A DNA stretch of 64,000 bases, taken from positions 503,736 through 567,735 of the forward strand of contig UESW01004076.1 in assembly GCA_900491605.1 (NCBI GenBank), written 5' to 3'. The notes below the pieces were generated by a model, which had not been told where the DNA came from, ran no database searches, and worked only from the letters and a program-made list of their open reading frames with translations. This DNA is from Calamus simplicifolius (Eukaryota; Streptophyta; Magnoliopsida; Arecales; Arecaceae). The position numbers and the translations under genes are program-made. Below, piece by piece: positions 55,426 to 64,000 of this stretch. Each line of letters opens with the position of its first letter. Position 1 is the first letter of the stretch.

Positions 55426-58314
55426 TGTCAGGTCCCCTCCTCTCTGGGGCCACCGACAGCACACCTGCACACTTGTAGTAATCGGATAGAGTTTTACTAG
55501 TCTTTATGTAGCGCTCCATAAAGAGCTAGAGAACCCCAACTAATTATCATAAGTGGCAGACACACGAAAACACATCCTGTTAAAAACTTTTCATTTTCAT
55601 CTCAATTATATACACAAATCACTCAATCAACATTAAGCATCAACCTGCTCAGATAATATTTTTCATGACATTCCTCAGGCAGTTTACAAGATCACATTCA
55701 CAATCGACATTAAAATCCTAAGTGCACACATCATGCTCATAATTTTCTCCAAAACATAAGTCTCGTATTCATATCCAAAAAGGTCTAAAACATCATTACA
55801 TCTCACTGTACACATACACATATACAAAATACAAATATCAAACCACACTCTCTCAATATACAAGGCTAGCATTTATACACTCTTGCATCCAAGCAAGCTT
55901 CACCAGCTAAGGGTCTGTCCTGCTTATCTTGTGATCCTGGCAGAAATACTCACTGATCTGAAAGAACATTTAAATCATAGAGGGATGAGACCTAAGTCCC
56001 AGTGACTGGATAACCATCTAACTATGGAGAAATAGAGAACCATAACCTCTTAATTTCAATCGTATGCTGAAACTATTTAGCTTGTACAACTCAAAGTACA
56101 TTTTTAACATGATATCAGATAAAATAAAATGTAGCTTATTCTTCAAATAACATATCAGTACTGAAATACTCTATAATAACTTTTCACTGAAAGATAACTC
56201 ATTAAGATAAAAATCCATGCATTACAATATGAAGATATGCATTCTTTATCTACAACCCAGACTCCCATCAGGATCTGCTTGCCCACTGGCATCTCAAGTA
56301 AGCTCTCCCTCTCGGGATAACTATTTGGCCCATTGGCCCTTTTTATATCACAACATATGCTTTTAGATCTCATGATGCTGGGCTGTGTGTGTAATGCCTC
56401 TGAGGTACCACCCTACAGTCGCCCTTCTGTAGGTGTACTCTCATCGGGTGCGTGACTAGCAACAGGATCCCCGCACAAATAGCACCCCTTACCCGTGCGG
56501 TTCACCTGGCAAAGTGCTTTGTTCCTTAACCCTGGAACCTCGGGTTTTCTCTCTGCCCCCACGGGCTATATATAGTAATCAGCTCCACTGAGCTATGATT
56601 CATGCCCCCACGGGCTGCTCACAACCAGCCCCACTGGCTGGTTAAGCATGCACTCACCCCTGATTCTGGGGTTCATCGTACGATCTGTTCGCAAGGAGGT
56701 GCCGGCTCGATAGTAGTGTGCAATGCTCATGCTACAGTACAGTCTAAAGGGTGATCAGCCCCCTAGCTGCCTGATGCTCAGTATGATACATACATCATTT
56801 GTAAAGCTTTATCATGCAAATATGCCATGTATACATTAAAAATTCCCTCATCGAAACTCATGCTTATGTGTTTATGCTCAAAACTCATTCATATCAGATC
56901 ATATCATATCACATATACTAGGTTCTCATTTCTCATATTTAAAACATACATAATACTGCTAAACATAACATACCATAACTAGGTATTAATCTCATTATAC
57001 TAGCTCAAATTAACTTCTCATTGCTAGATGAGAAACCCACTCACCTTAGTAGGTTACTCCTCGACTGGTACAACTGGTACTCAACTCTGGTATTCCGGCT
57101 CCCTGGAATAACCCTCTTGACCTACGTCAACATACAGATACGATAGCTATTAGGATTACCTCCACACGAGGTTTTCCCACGAACCATGCATGCATACATG
57201 ATCTATCCTCTAATATCTCATTATTTTCTTCCACCCTTTCTCTACTCAAGATTACTTCTACTATTACCTCAAAATACACTAATCTAAGAAAATCTAAAGT
57301 CATACAAGATCTAGGGAAGCTATAGCTTACCTGGAGTCGAGCACAAACCCCAAGCTTCCCTTTCCCTTTCTCTTTCTTCCTCCTTTTTCTTCTTCTTCTT
57401 CCTCTTCCTCTTTTCTCCTCTTCTTTCTCTCTTTCTTTCTTTCTTTCTTTTCTCTGGCTGAACCCACGTTCCCTTTTTCTCTAATGACTTGGGGACCAAG
57501 TCATTGGAAACTTAAGGGTTAAGGCATGCCAAATCTCCCTTTTGCCCTCAAACACTCTTAACGCACGCTTTTTGGAAAACACGTGGCTCACTTATAACCA
57601 TGATATTTTGCCCTTATTTTTCCCAAGTTGCCCTTAACACAATTAGCAATTGACATCGGAGCCTTTTCCCATTTTGCCCCTGATATAGCATTTTTTTAAT
57701 CGATTTATAGCCCAGATCATCATTTTTTACTTAAATCGATACTTTTATGTAACATTTCTAAGAAAAGACTTTACCATCTTGAAGAACTCGATTTTAGAAA
57801 TCCAACGGTTCAAACGGCATCCAAATCGGACTTGAAACGGATTAAATATGAATTTCTCAAGATTTAACTCAGAAAAACCTGCCGTCTTGGAGTCGGCTCG
57901 AACAGATTGGAGTCGGCTCCAGCAGAAATAGGTGTCGACTCCAGAAAAGTAGGGTCGACTCCAAAAAGTAGGGGTCGACTCCAGCTCTGCAGGGGTCGAC
58001 TCCAAAGCGTGCCGAAAGTTTAAAACCGTGCCGAGTCGACTCCACTCCATTAGGGTCGACTCCAACCACTAAAAACGTCATTTTAGGATAAAACTCAAAC
58101 TAAACTTGATTTTTCTTGTGATTTAAACCCATTAAAACTTAAGTCTCTCAATTTCTTAAATCAAACTCATTAACATTCAGAAATATACTTATTTACTCCA
58201 AAATTTCTTCTCTTTACATTTATCAAAAGGCCAACACACCCATATTTCACTGAAACTTTCTGACTTTCATTTCAAATGAAAATGCCATAATTACAAGGTT
58301 TTCAGGATGTTACA
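55426..58314 (-). repeat. G1 3' LTR (2889 bp)
   Basis: On the minus strand it starts TGTAACATCC and ends CTGACA. A TATA-like box on that strand is the complement of GCTATATATAG at about 56566-56577. It also holds a pyrimidine/purine tract at 57360-57470 and a cluster of GTCGACTCC words at 57888-58065. Confidence 0.94.
57888..58065. repeat. Cluster of eight GTCGACTCC-type words in G1 LTR
   Basis: Words of the form GGGTCGACTCCA or GGAGTCGGCTCC at about 57888, 57909, 57932, 57951, 57971, 57993, 58032 and 58053, mostly about 20 bases apart. The core GGAGTCGACTCC is a palindrome. Confidence 0.85.
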
Positions 58315-58349
58315 ATTCTCCCCCTCTTAAGAAATTTCGTCCTCGAAAT

Positions 58350-60404
58350 TTAGCTAGATATATTTTCAAATAGATGGGGGTACTTCAATCTCATCTCATC
58401 CTCTCGCTCCCATGTAGCCTCCTCTTTTTGATGATTTAACCATTGCACCTTAACTAATGGAATTCTTTTACTGCGGAGCTGCTTAATCTCCCTACTCAAG
58501 ATCTTCACTGGTTCTGTTGCAAATGATAAATCCCCCTGTAACTCTATAGTCTCAGACTGAATCACATGAGAGGAATCCGGCACATACCTCCTAAGCATTG
58601 ATACATGAAATACATTATGAATCTGAGATAACTCTGGAGGTAAAGCCAATCTATAAGCTAGTGTCCCAACTCTTTCCAGAATTTCATAGGGTCCAATATA
58701 CCTGGGACTCAACTTGCCTTTCTTTCCAAATCTCATAATACCTCGCCAAGGAGATACCTTCAGAAAGACTCTATCTCCAACCTCAAACTTTACCTCTCTA
58801 TGCTTTTTATCTGCATAGCTCTTCTGTCTATCCTGGGCTGCCTTTAATTTAGCTCTTATAATTTTAACTTGATCTGCTGTAAGCTGCACTAACTCAGGGC
58901 CTAACAGCCTTCTCTCTCCCTCCTCATCCCAACACACTGGAGTTCTACATTTTCTCCCATACAAGGCCTCATATGGTGCCATATCAATGCTAGAATGGTA
59001 GCTGTTATTGTAAGCAAACTCTATTAAAGGTAGATGATCATCCCAGCTACCAGAAAATTCCATGACACAAGCTCTCAGCATATCCTCCAGTGTCTGGATG
59101 GTTCTTTCTGACTGACCATCGGTTTGGGGATGAAATGCTGTACTGAACCTCAATTTAGTCCCCAAAGCTTTCTGTAATTCTGCCCAAAATTGAGATGTGA
59201 ACCTTGGATCTCTATCTGATACTATCGATACTGGCACACCATGCCTACTCACAATTTCATGCACATATAATTCTGCTAATCTATCCAAGGTAAAGACAAT
59301 CTTAATAGGCAGAAAATGAGCAGACTTAGTCAATCTATCAACTATCACCCATATAGCATCATTGCCCCTTCTGGTCTTTGGGAGTCCTACAACGAAATCC
59401 ATAGTTATATGCTCCCACTTCCACTCTGGCACAAACAGAGGCTGAAGCTTTCCAGCTGGACACTGATGTTCAGCCTTAATCTGCTGACACACCAAACACT
59501 TAGATACATACTCAGCTATCTCCTTTTTCATACCATTCCACCAGTAATTCTGTTTGATAGTTCTATACATCTTAGTACTACCTGGATGCATTGAATAAGC
59601 TGAGCTATGTGCTTCCCTTAAAATCTGATCTTTCACTGATTCCACAGCTGGCACACAAACTCTGCCCTTGAATAATAACACTCCATCACCTCTAACAGAA
59701 AACTCTGACTGAGACCCACTCTGAATTAAATCTCTAGCTTTAAGCAAATGTAGATCTAGCAACTGAGCTTCTCTTATTTCTTCTAGCATTTGGGGTCTCA
59801 CTCTGAAAGTAGCCAACAAGGCTCCTGATTCTTCTACAGCTAGCTCTGCATCTAACCTCCTTAACTCAATCATCAAGGGTAGCTGTACGGTTCTGATAGA
59901 AGCCAATGTGGCCATAGACTTTCGACTCAAGGCATCAGCCACAACATTAGCTTTCCCTGGGTGATACTCAATAGTGCAATCATAGTCTTTAATCAATTCA
60001 ATCCATCTTCTCTGCCTTAAATTCAATTCCTTCTGGGTCAGAATATATTTCAAGCTCTTATGATCAGTAAATATCTGGCATCTTCTTCCATACAAGTAGT
60101 GCCTCCAAACCTTCAATGCAAATATAACAGCAGCTAACTCCAAATCATGGGTGGGGTAATTCTTTTCATGGGATCTCAACTGTCTAGATATATAAGCCAC
60201 TACTTTCCCATTCTGCATTAAAACACACCCCAAACCCTTCAATGAGGCATCACTATAGATCACATAATCACTGGCACTATCAGGTAGTATTAGGATTGGG
60301 GCTGAGGTTAATCTCTTTTTCAATTCATCCATACTCTTCTGGCATTCATTAGACCAATCAAACTTGATATTCTTTCTAAGCAGCTTAGTCATAGGAGAAG
60401 CCAA
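58350..60404 (-). CDS. pol: G1 RNase H, integrase and chromodomain (downstream half of polyprotein)
   Basis: 684 open codons beginning inside the RT connection region. RNase H: VIYSDASLKGLGCVL, DHKSLKYILTQKELNLRQRR. Integrase zinc region: His in HPGSTKMYRTI, Cys pair in CLVCQQIKAEHQ. The core keeps Asp in TMDFVVGLP, Asp in VSDRDPRFTS and Glu in HPQTDGQSERTIQTLE. The C-terminal part contains GPYEILERVGTLAYRLALP, then a chromodomain ending VKVQWLNHQKEEATWEREDE, which places it in the Tekay/Del chromoviruses; that domain is thought to steer integration to heterochromatin. It is separated from the upstream frame only by a one-base shift near 60401-60412. Confidence 0.94.
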   Translation of the reverse strand: MASPMTKLLRKNIKFDWSNECQKSMDELKKRLTSAPILILPDSASDYVIYSDASLKGLGCVLMQNGKVVAYISRQLRSHEKNYPTHDLELAAVIFALKVWRHYLYGRRCQIFTDHKSLKYILTQKELNLRQRRWIELIKDYDCTIEYHPGKANVVADALSRKSMATLASIRTVQLPLMIELRRLDAELAVEESGALLATFRVRPQMLEEIREAQLLDLHLLKARDLIQSGSQSEFSVRGDGVLLFKGRVCVPAVESVKDQILREAHSSAYSMHPGSTKMYRTIKQNYWWNGMKKEIAEYVSKCLVCQQIKAEHQCPAGKLQPLFVPEWKWEHITMDFVVGLPKTRRGNDAIWVIVDRLTKSAHFLPIKIVFTLDRLAELYVHEIVSRHGVPVSIVSDRDPRFTSQFWAELQKALGTKLRFSTAFHPQTDGQSERTIQTLEDMLRACVMEFSGSWDDHLPLIEFAYNNSYHSSIDMAPYEALYGRKCRTPVCWDEEGERRLLGPELVQLTADQVKIIRAKLKAAQDRQKSYADKKHREVKFEVGDRVFLKVSPWRGIMRFGKKGKLSPRYIGPYEILERVGTLAYRLALPPELSQIHNVFHVSMLRRYVPDSSHVIQSETIELQGDLSFATEPVKILSREIKQLRSKRIPLVKVQWLNHQKEEATWEREDEMRLKYPHLFENISS

Positions 60405-63202
60405 ATCGAGAAATTTTCTATAAATCTTCTATAATATCCTGCTAACCCCAAGAAACTCCTCACCTCAGTCTGATTGGTAGGTGATACCCAATTTACTATA
60501 GCTTCAATCTTTTGAGGATCTACCATAATACCTTTGGCTGAAACTACATGTCCCAAGAACTTTACCTCATCCAGCCAAAATTCACTTTTACTAAACTTTG
60601 CATATAATTGCTTTTCTCTTAATATCTGCAAAACTGTCCTCAGATGCTGTTCATGCTCTTCACTACTTCTAGAATAAATCAAGATGTCATCAATGAATAC
60701 TATCACAAATTTATCTAGATACTCTTGAAATACTTGATTCATCAGACCCATAAAAGCAGCTGGAGCATTTGTCAAGCCAAATGGCATTACCAAGAACTCA
60801 TAATGACCATATCTGGTCCTGAAAGCAGTCTTAGATATATCCTCATTCTTTATTCTCAATTGATGATACCCAGATCTCAGATCAATCTTTGAAAACACTG
60901 CTGCCCCCTGCAGCTGATCAAACAAATCATCGATCCTTGGCAATGGATAATTGTTTCTAATGGTCACCTTGTTCAACTGTCTATAGTCTATACACAACCT
61001 CAAGGTACCATCCTTTTTCTTCACAAACAACACTGGTGCACCCCATGGTGATATACTGGGTCTAATAAACCCTTTATCCAATAATTCTTGTAACTGACTT
61101 TTCAATTCTTTCAATTCAACTGGAGCCATTCTATAAGGTGCCCTGGCTATTGGTCTGGTATCTGGGGCTAGATCTATACTGAAATCAAATCCTCTGTCAG
61201 GAGGTAACCCTGGCAGCTCCTCAGGAAATACATCTGAAAAATCCCTTACCACAGGGATATTCGTCAGCTCTAAACCATTGCCCTCTAGGCTCACTGCACA
61301 AGCTAAATAGGCTTCACATCTCTTTGCTAGCATTTTATTGGCTGACAGAGCTGAAATCACTCCTGAGGGTAACCCCCTCCTATCACCAACAAAACAGACT
61401 TCTCTATCATCAGAAGTTTGTAACATCACCTCCTTCCTTAAGCAATCTACTCTGGCTCTATGCACAGATAGCCAATCCATCCCCAAAATGGCATCAAACT
61501 CTTTCAACCTCAAAGGAATCAAATCTGCTGCTAATTTCTGACCCTCCACAGAAATATCACAACCTCTATACACTTGGTCTGCTATAAAAGGCCTCCCTAC
61601 GGGCATAGATACTACCAACTGACTACCCAACTGGCCCACATCTCTAACTAGATGCTTAGCAAACTCACATGAGATAAATGAATGCGTAGATCCAGAATCA
61701 ATTAAAATATAAGCATCATGATTATCGATGGGTAGCATACCTGTCACCACATCAGGATCAATCTGAGCCTCCTGTCTGGTCATGGCAAACACTCTGGCCT
61801 CGGCTCTCGGAATACTGGATGACCCTCCTGGCTGATTAACATTAGGCCCCACCTGACTGGCTGAAGCCACAACACTACCATCACCCCTCCTACTAGGCTG
61901 TCCCCTTGGCATTACTGGCCCCTGAGGAAGCCCACCAGCCTGCTGCCCTCTCCTAGGGCAATCTCTCTTCAGGTGACCTAGATCACCACAAATATAACAT
62001 CCCTTATTGCCCCTCCTACATTCTCCCAAATGAAGTTTTCCACATACATTACATGGGGGTATATTTCTCCCTCCACCAGAAGGACGACCCTGCTCCCCTA
62101 CATCACCAGACACCCTGCTGGTGGCAACCTGAGGCACACCCCCATAAGGCTTTCTTTGAACTGGGCTAGATGCTGACACAGATACTGATCTTCTGCCCAC
62201 ATCACCAGGGGCTCTAAACCCAGAATAAAACTGTCCAGTCCTCTGGGGTTTCTTAAATGGCTGAGTCCCTCCCGGAGCAGAAGAATAACTAGGAGCACTT
62301 CTTTTCATTCTATCCTGCCTCCTACTCATATATTCTTTTTCAATCTCCTCGGCTTTGAGTGCTCCCTGCACCAACTCAGAGTAACTATTGTAGGTCTGCA
62401 TACAGGTCTTGGCTTTAATAGGGAGATTCAATCCATCCTGGAATAGTCGACATCTCTCCCTCTCATCAGCCACCAAGGCCCTAGCAAACTGAGATAACTC
62501 CACAAAAGTGGCTTCATAATCTGCCACGGACATCCTCCCCTGAGTCAGACAAAGGAAATCCCTCCTCTTCTGATCCCTATAAATCTCAGAATAATATTGC
62601 TGATGAAATTCTCTTCTAAAATTTTCCCATGTCAACTCCACTCCCTGGGGCTGCCTGCCCTGAATAGATCTCCACCAACTCTGGGCTCTACCCTCCAGTA
62701 AAAAGGTGGCAATACTCAGCCTCTGCTCCTCAGAGCATCCCATCACATCAAATACTCTCTCGATCCTCTGCAGCCATGCCCCGGCCTGAATAGGATCAGT
62801 AGTTCCCTGGAACTCCAGAGCCCCTAACTTTCTGGCTCTTTCCACATTCCTCACAACCTCCGTATTTTTAGATGGAAGGCTAGAACTAGCACCCACAGCT
62901 GCTACCACAGCCTGAGTAATCATGCCTACCAACTCTGACATACTAGGCCCCTGAGTCTGTACTCGAGATGGGTCTACTGGCACAGGGGTAATAGACTGTG
63001 AAGAAGACTCTGGCATCTGCTCTGAAGACGCCCTCACTCTAGCCTCCTTAGATACTGGCTCGGTGGAATCACTAGAAGCCATTCTATCAATTTGACTTCT
63101 TCTAACTGACCTTCTGAGTCTACTTTGACCTTTGCTTCTATCCCTGCCTGAAGATTGCTCTGTCTCTCTAGATGCCTTTGTAGTAATCGTCCTACAAGAC
63201 AT
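60389..63202 (-). CDS. gag-pol: G1 gag, protease and reverse transcriptase (upstream half of polyprotein)
   Basis: 937 open codons. The Retrotrans_gag core is at about 130-300 (AWLQRIERVFDVMGCSEEQR, RREFHQQYYSEIYRDQKRRD). A CNVCGKLHLGEC segment precedes the zinc knuckle CYICGDLGHLKRDC near residue 400. Protease LIDSGSTHSFIS is near 500. Reverse transcriptase has LCIDYRQLNKVTIRNNYPLP and catalytic FIDD (60685-60696, near residue 836), and ends at FIENFS where the frame is lost. ATG at 63202 is the first in frame; MASSDSTEP at 63079 is an alternative start. A single frameshift separates it from the rest. Confidence 0.94.
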   Translation of the reverse strand: MSCRTITTKASRETEQSSGRDRSKGQSRLRRSVRRSQIDRMASSDSTEPVSKEARVRASSEQMPESSSQSITPVPVDPSRVQTQGPSMSELVGMITQAVVAAVGASSSLPSKNTEVVRNVERARKLGALEFQGTTDPIQAGAWLQRIERVFDVMGCSEEQRLSIATFLLEGRAQSWWRSIQGRQPQGVELTWENFRREFHQQYYSEIYRDQKRRDFLCLTQGRMSVADYEATFVELSQFARALVADERERCRLFQDGLNLPIKAKTCMQTYNSYSELVQGALKAEEIEKEYMSRRQDRMKRSAPSYSSAPGGTQPFKKPQRTGQFYSGFRAPGDVGRRSVSVSASSPVQRKPYGGVPQVATSRVSGDVGEQGRPSGGGRNIPPCNVCGKLHLGECRRGNKGCYICGDLGHLKRDCPRRGQQAGGLPQGPVMPRGQPSRRGDGSVVASASQVGPNVNQPGGSSSIPRAEARVFAMTRQEAQIDPDVVTGMLPIDNHDAYILIDSGSTHSFISCEFAKHLVRDVGQLGSQLVVSMPVGRPFIADQVYRGCDISVEGQKLAADLIPLRLKEFDAILGMDWLSVHRARVDCLRKEVMLQTSDDREVCFVGDRRGLPSGVISALSANKMLAKRCEAYLACAVSLEGNGLELTNIPVVRDFSDVFPEELPGLPPDRGFDFSIDLAPDTRPIARAPYRMAPVELKELKSQLQELLDKGFIRPSISPWGAPVLFVKKKDGTLRLCIDYRQLNKVTIRNNYPLPRIDDLFDQLQGAAVFSKIDLRSGYHQLRIKNEDISKTAFRTRYGHYEFLVMPFGLTNAPAAFMGLMNQVFQEYLDKFVIVFIDDILIYSRSSEEHEQHLRTVLQILREKQLYAKFSKSEFWLDEVKFLGHVVSAKGIMVDPQKIEAIVNWVSPTNQTEVRSFLGLAGYYRRFIENFSIWLLL

Positions 63203-63302
63203 TATTCATTACATCAGTTTCATCATTCAATAGCTATAATCATAAACATTCAATCATCCTAGACTCATACTCATACTTATTCCCCTAGGACCTAATAACC
63301 TA

Positions 63303-63316
63303 GGGCTCTGATACCA
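63303..63316 (-). other. G1 primer-binding site
   Basis: Minus strand TGGTATCAGAGCCC, matching initiator-methionine tRNA, five bases from the 5' LTR end at 63322. Confidence 0.92.
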
Positions 63317-63321
63317 AAACT

Positions 63322-64000
63322 TGTCAGCTCCCCCTCCTCTCTGGGGCCACCGACAGCACACCTGCACACTTGTGGTAATCGGATAGAGTTTTACTAGTCT
63401 TTATGTAGCGCTCCATAAAGAGCTAGAGAACCCCAACTAATTATCATAAGTGGCAGACACACGAAAACACATCCTGTTAAAAACTTTTCATTTTCATCTC
63501 AATTATATACACAAATCACTCAATCAACACTAAGCATCAACCTGCTCAGATAATATTTTTCATGACATTCCTCAGGCAGTTTACAAGATCACATTCACAA
63601 TCGACATCAAAATCCTAAGTGCACACATCATGCTCATAATTTTCTCCAAAACATAAGTCTCGTATTCATATCCAAAAAGGTCTAAAACATCATTACATCT
63701 CACTGTACACATACACATATACAAAATACAAATATCAAACCACACTCTCTCAATATACAAGGCTAGCATTTACACACCTTGCATCCAAGCAAGCTTCACC
63801 AGCTAAGGGTTCTGTCCTGCTTATCTTGTGATCCTGGCAGAAATACTCACTGATCTGAAAGAACATTTAAATCATAGAGGGATGAGACCTAAGTCCCAGT
63901 GACTGGATAACCATCTAACTATGGAGAAATAGAGAACCATAACCTCTTATTTTCAATCGTATGCTGAACTATTTAGCTTGTACAACTCAAAGTACATTTT
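63322..64000 (-). repeat. G1 5' LTR, left part
   Basis: Plus-strand start TGTCAG, matching 55426 onward nearly base for base to the end of the window. Confidence 0.95.

Larger units (their letters stand above)
55426..64000 (-). mobile_element. Tekay/Del-type chromovirus G1 (right end outside window)
   Basis: Minus-strand Ty3/gypsy element. The 3' LTR is 55426-58314, the 5' LTR starts at 63322 and runs out of the window. The primer site is at 63303-63316, the purine tract at 58315-58333. The coding order is gag, protease, reverse transcriptase, RNase H, integrase, chromodomain. The visible LTR parts are almost the same, and a 62-codon chance frame is identical in both (55684-55872 and 63581-63769), which indicates recent insertion. 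It is inserted in the 3' LTR of T3. Confidence 0.95.

Noticed and set aside
55684..55872. 62-codon frame repeated exactly at 63581-63769
   Set aside because: LTR sequence of G1; used only as evidence of LTR identity.

Overview
This window is a retrotransposon-dense stretch of a plant nuclear genome. The mix of Ty1/copia, Tat-type Ty3/gypsy and Tekay/Del-type chromovirus elements, a TRIM, Tourist-like MITEs and one intron-less plant organic cation/carnitine transporter gene fits a monocot. A palm-like source is my impression and is not proven by the sequence. Roughly 50 of 64 kb can be assigned to mobile DNA; one intact host gene is visible.

Layout. 1-8694: Ty1/copia element C1 (+), its 5' LTR cut by the window start. 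It sits inside the antisense-gene region of Tat-type element T1. 8695-17914: the rest of T1 (minus strand), with a 141-bp tandem repeat, a broken gag-pol and a 5' LTR swollen by a 60-bp minisatellite. 17915-18703: unassigned AT-rich DNA. 18709-33298: T2, a second copy of the same family in the same orientation, complete from LTR to LTR with a 5-bp target duplication (AAAAT) and carrying a 1.7-kb solo LTR (26815-28540, TSD ATAAC) in its pol. 33304-41542: old AT-rich DNA with two abutting Tourist-like MITEs, a purine tract and a long TA microsatellite. 41548-47220: complete copia element C2 (minus, TSD AATTC). 48241-48785: a complete 545-bp TRIM (TSD GCCCA) ending 83 bp before the start codon of the OCT transporter gene (48869-50425). 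51414-55425: T3, a non-autonomous Tat relative that keeps only a gag N-terminal remnant plus tandem repeats. Its 3' LTR is interrupted by G1 (55426 to beyond 64000, minus), a Tekay/Del chromovirus with a nearly intact polyprotein.

How the parts work together. The LTR elements encode Gag, protease, reverse transcriptase, RNase H and integrase for copy-and-paste spread. All coding copies here carry at least one break, so none appears autonomous as written. T2 also has a gene on the opposite strand to gag-pol, between the 3' LTR and pol. It has its own TATA-like box and two short GT-AG introns that keep the reading frame. T3 shares T1/T2's primer-binding site and a Gag fragment and may have been mobilised by them. 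The TRIM next to the transporter gene is the insertion most likely to matter to host expression.

Limits: similarity statements come from reading and comparing the sequence by eye. No alignment, search or structure prediction was run, and family names come from recalled motifs.
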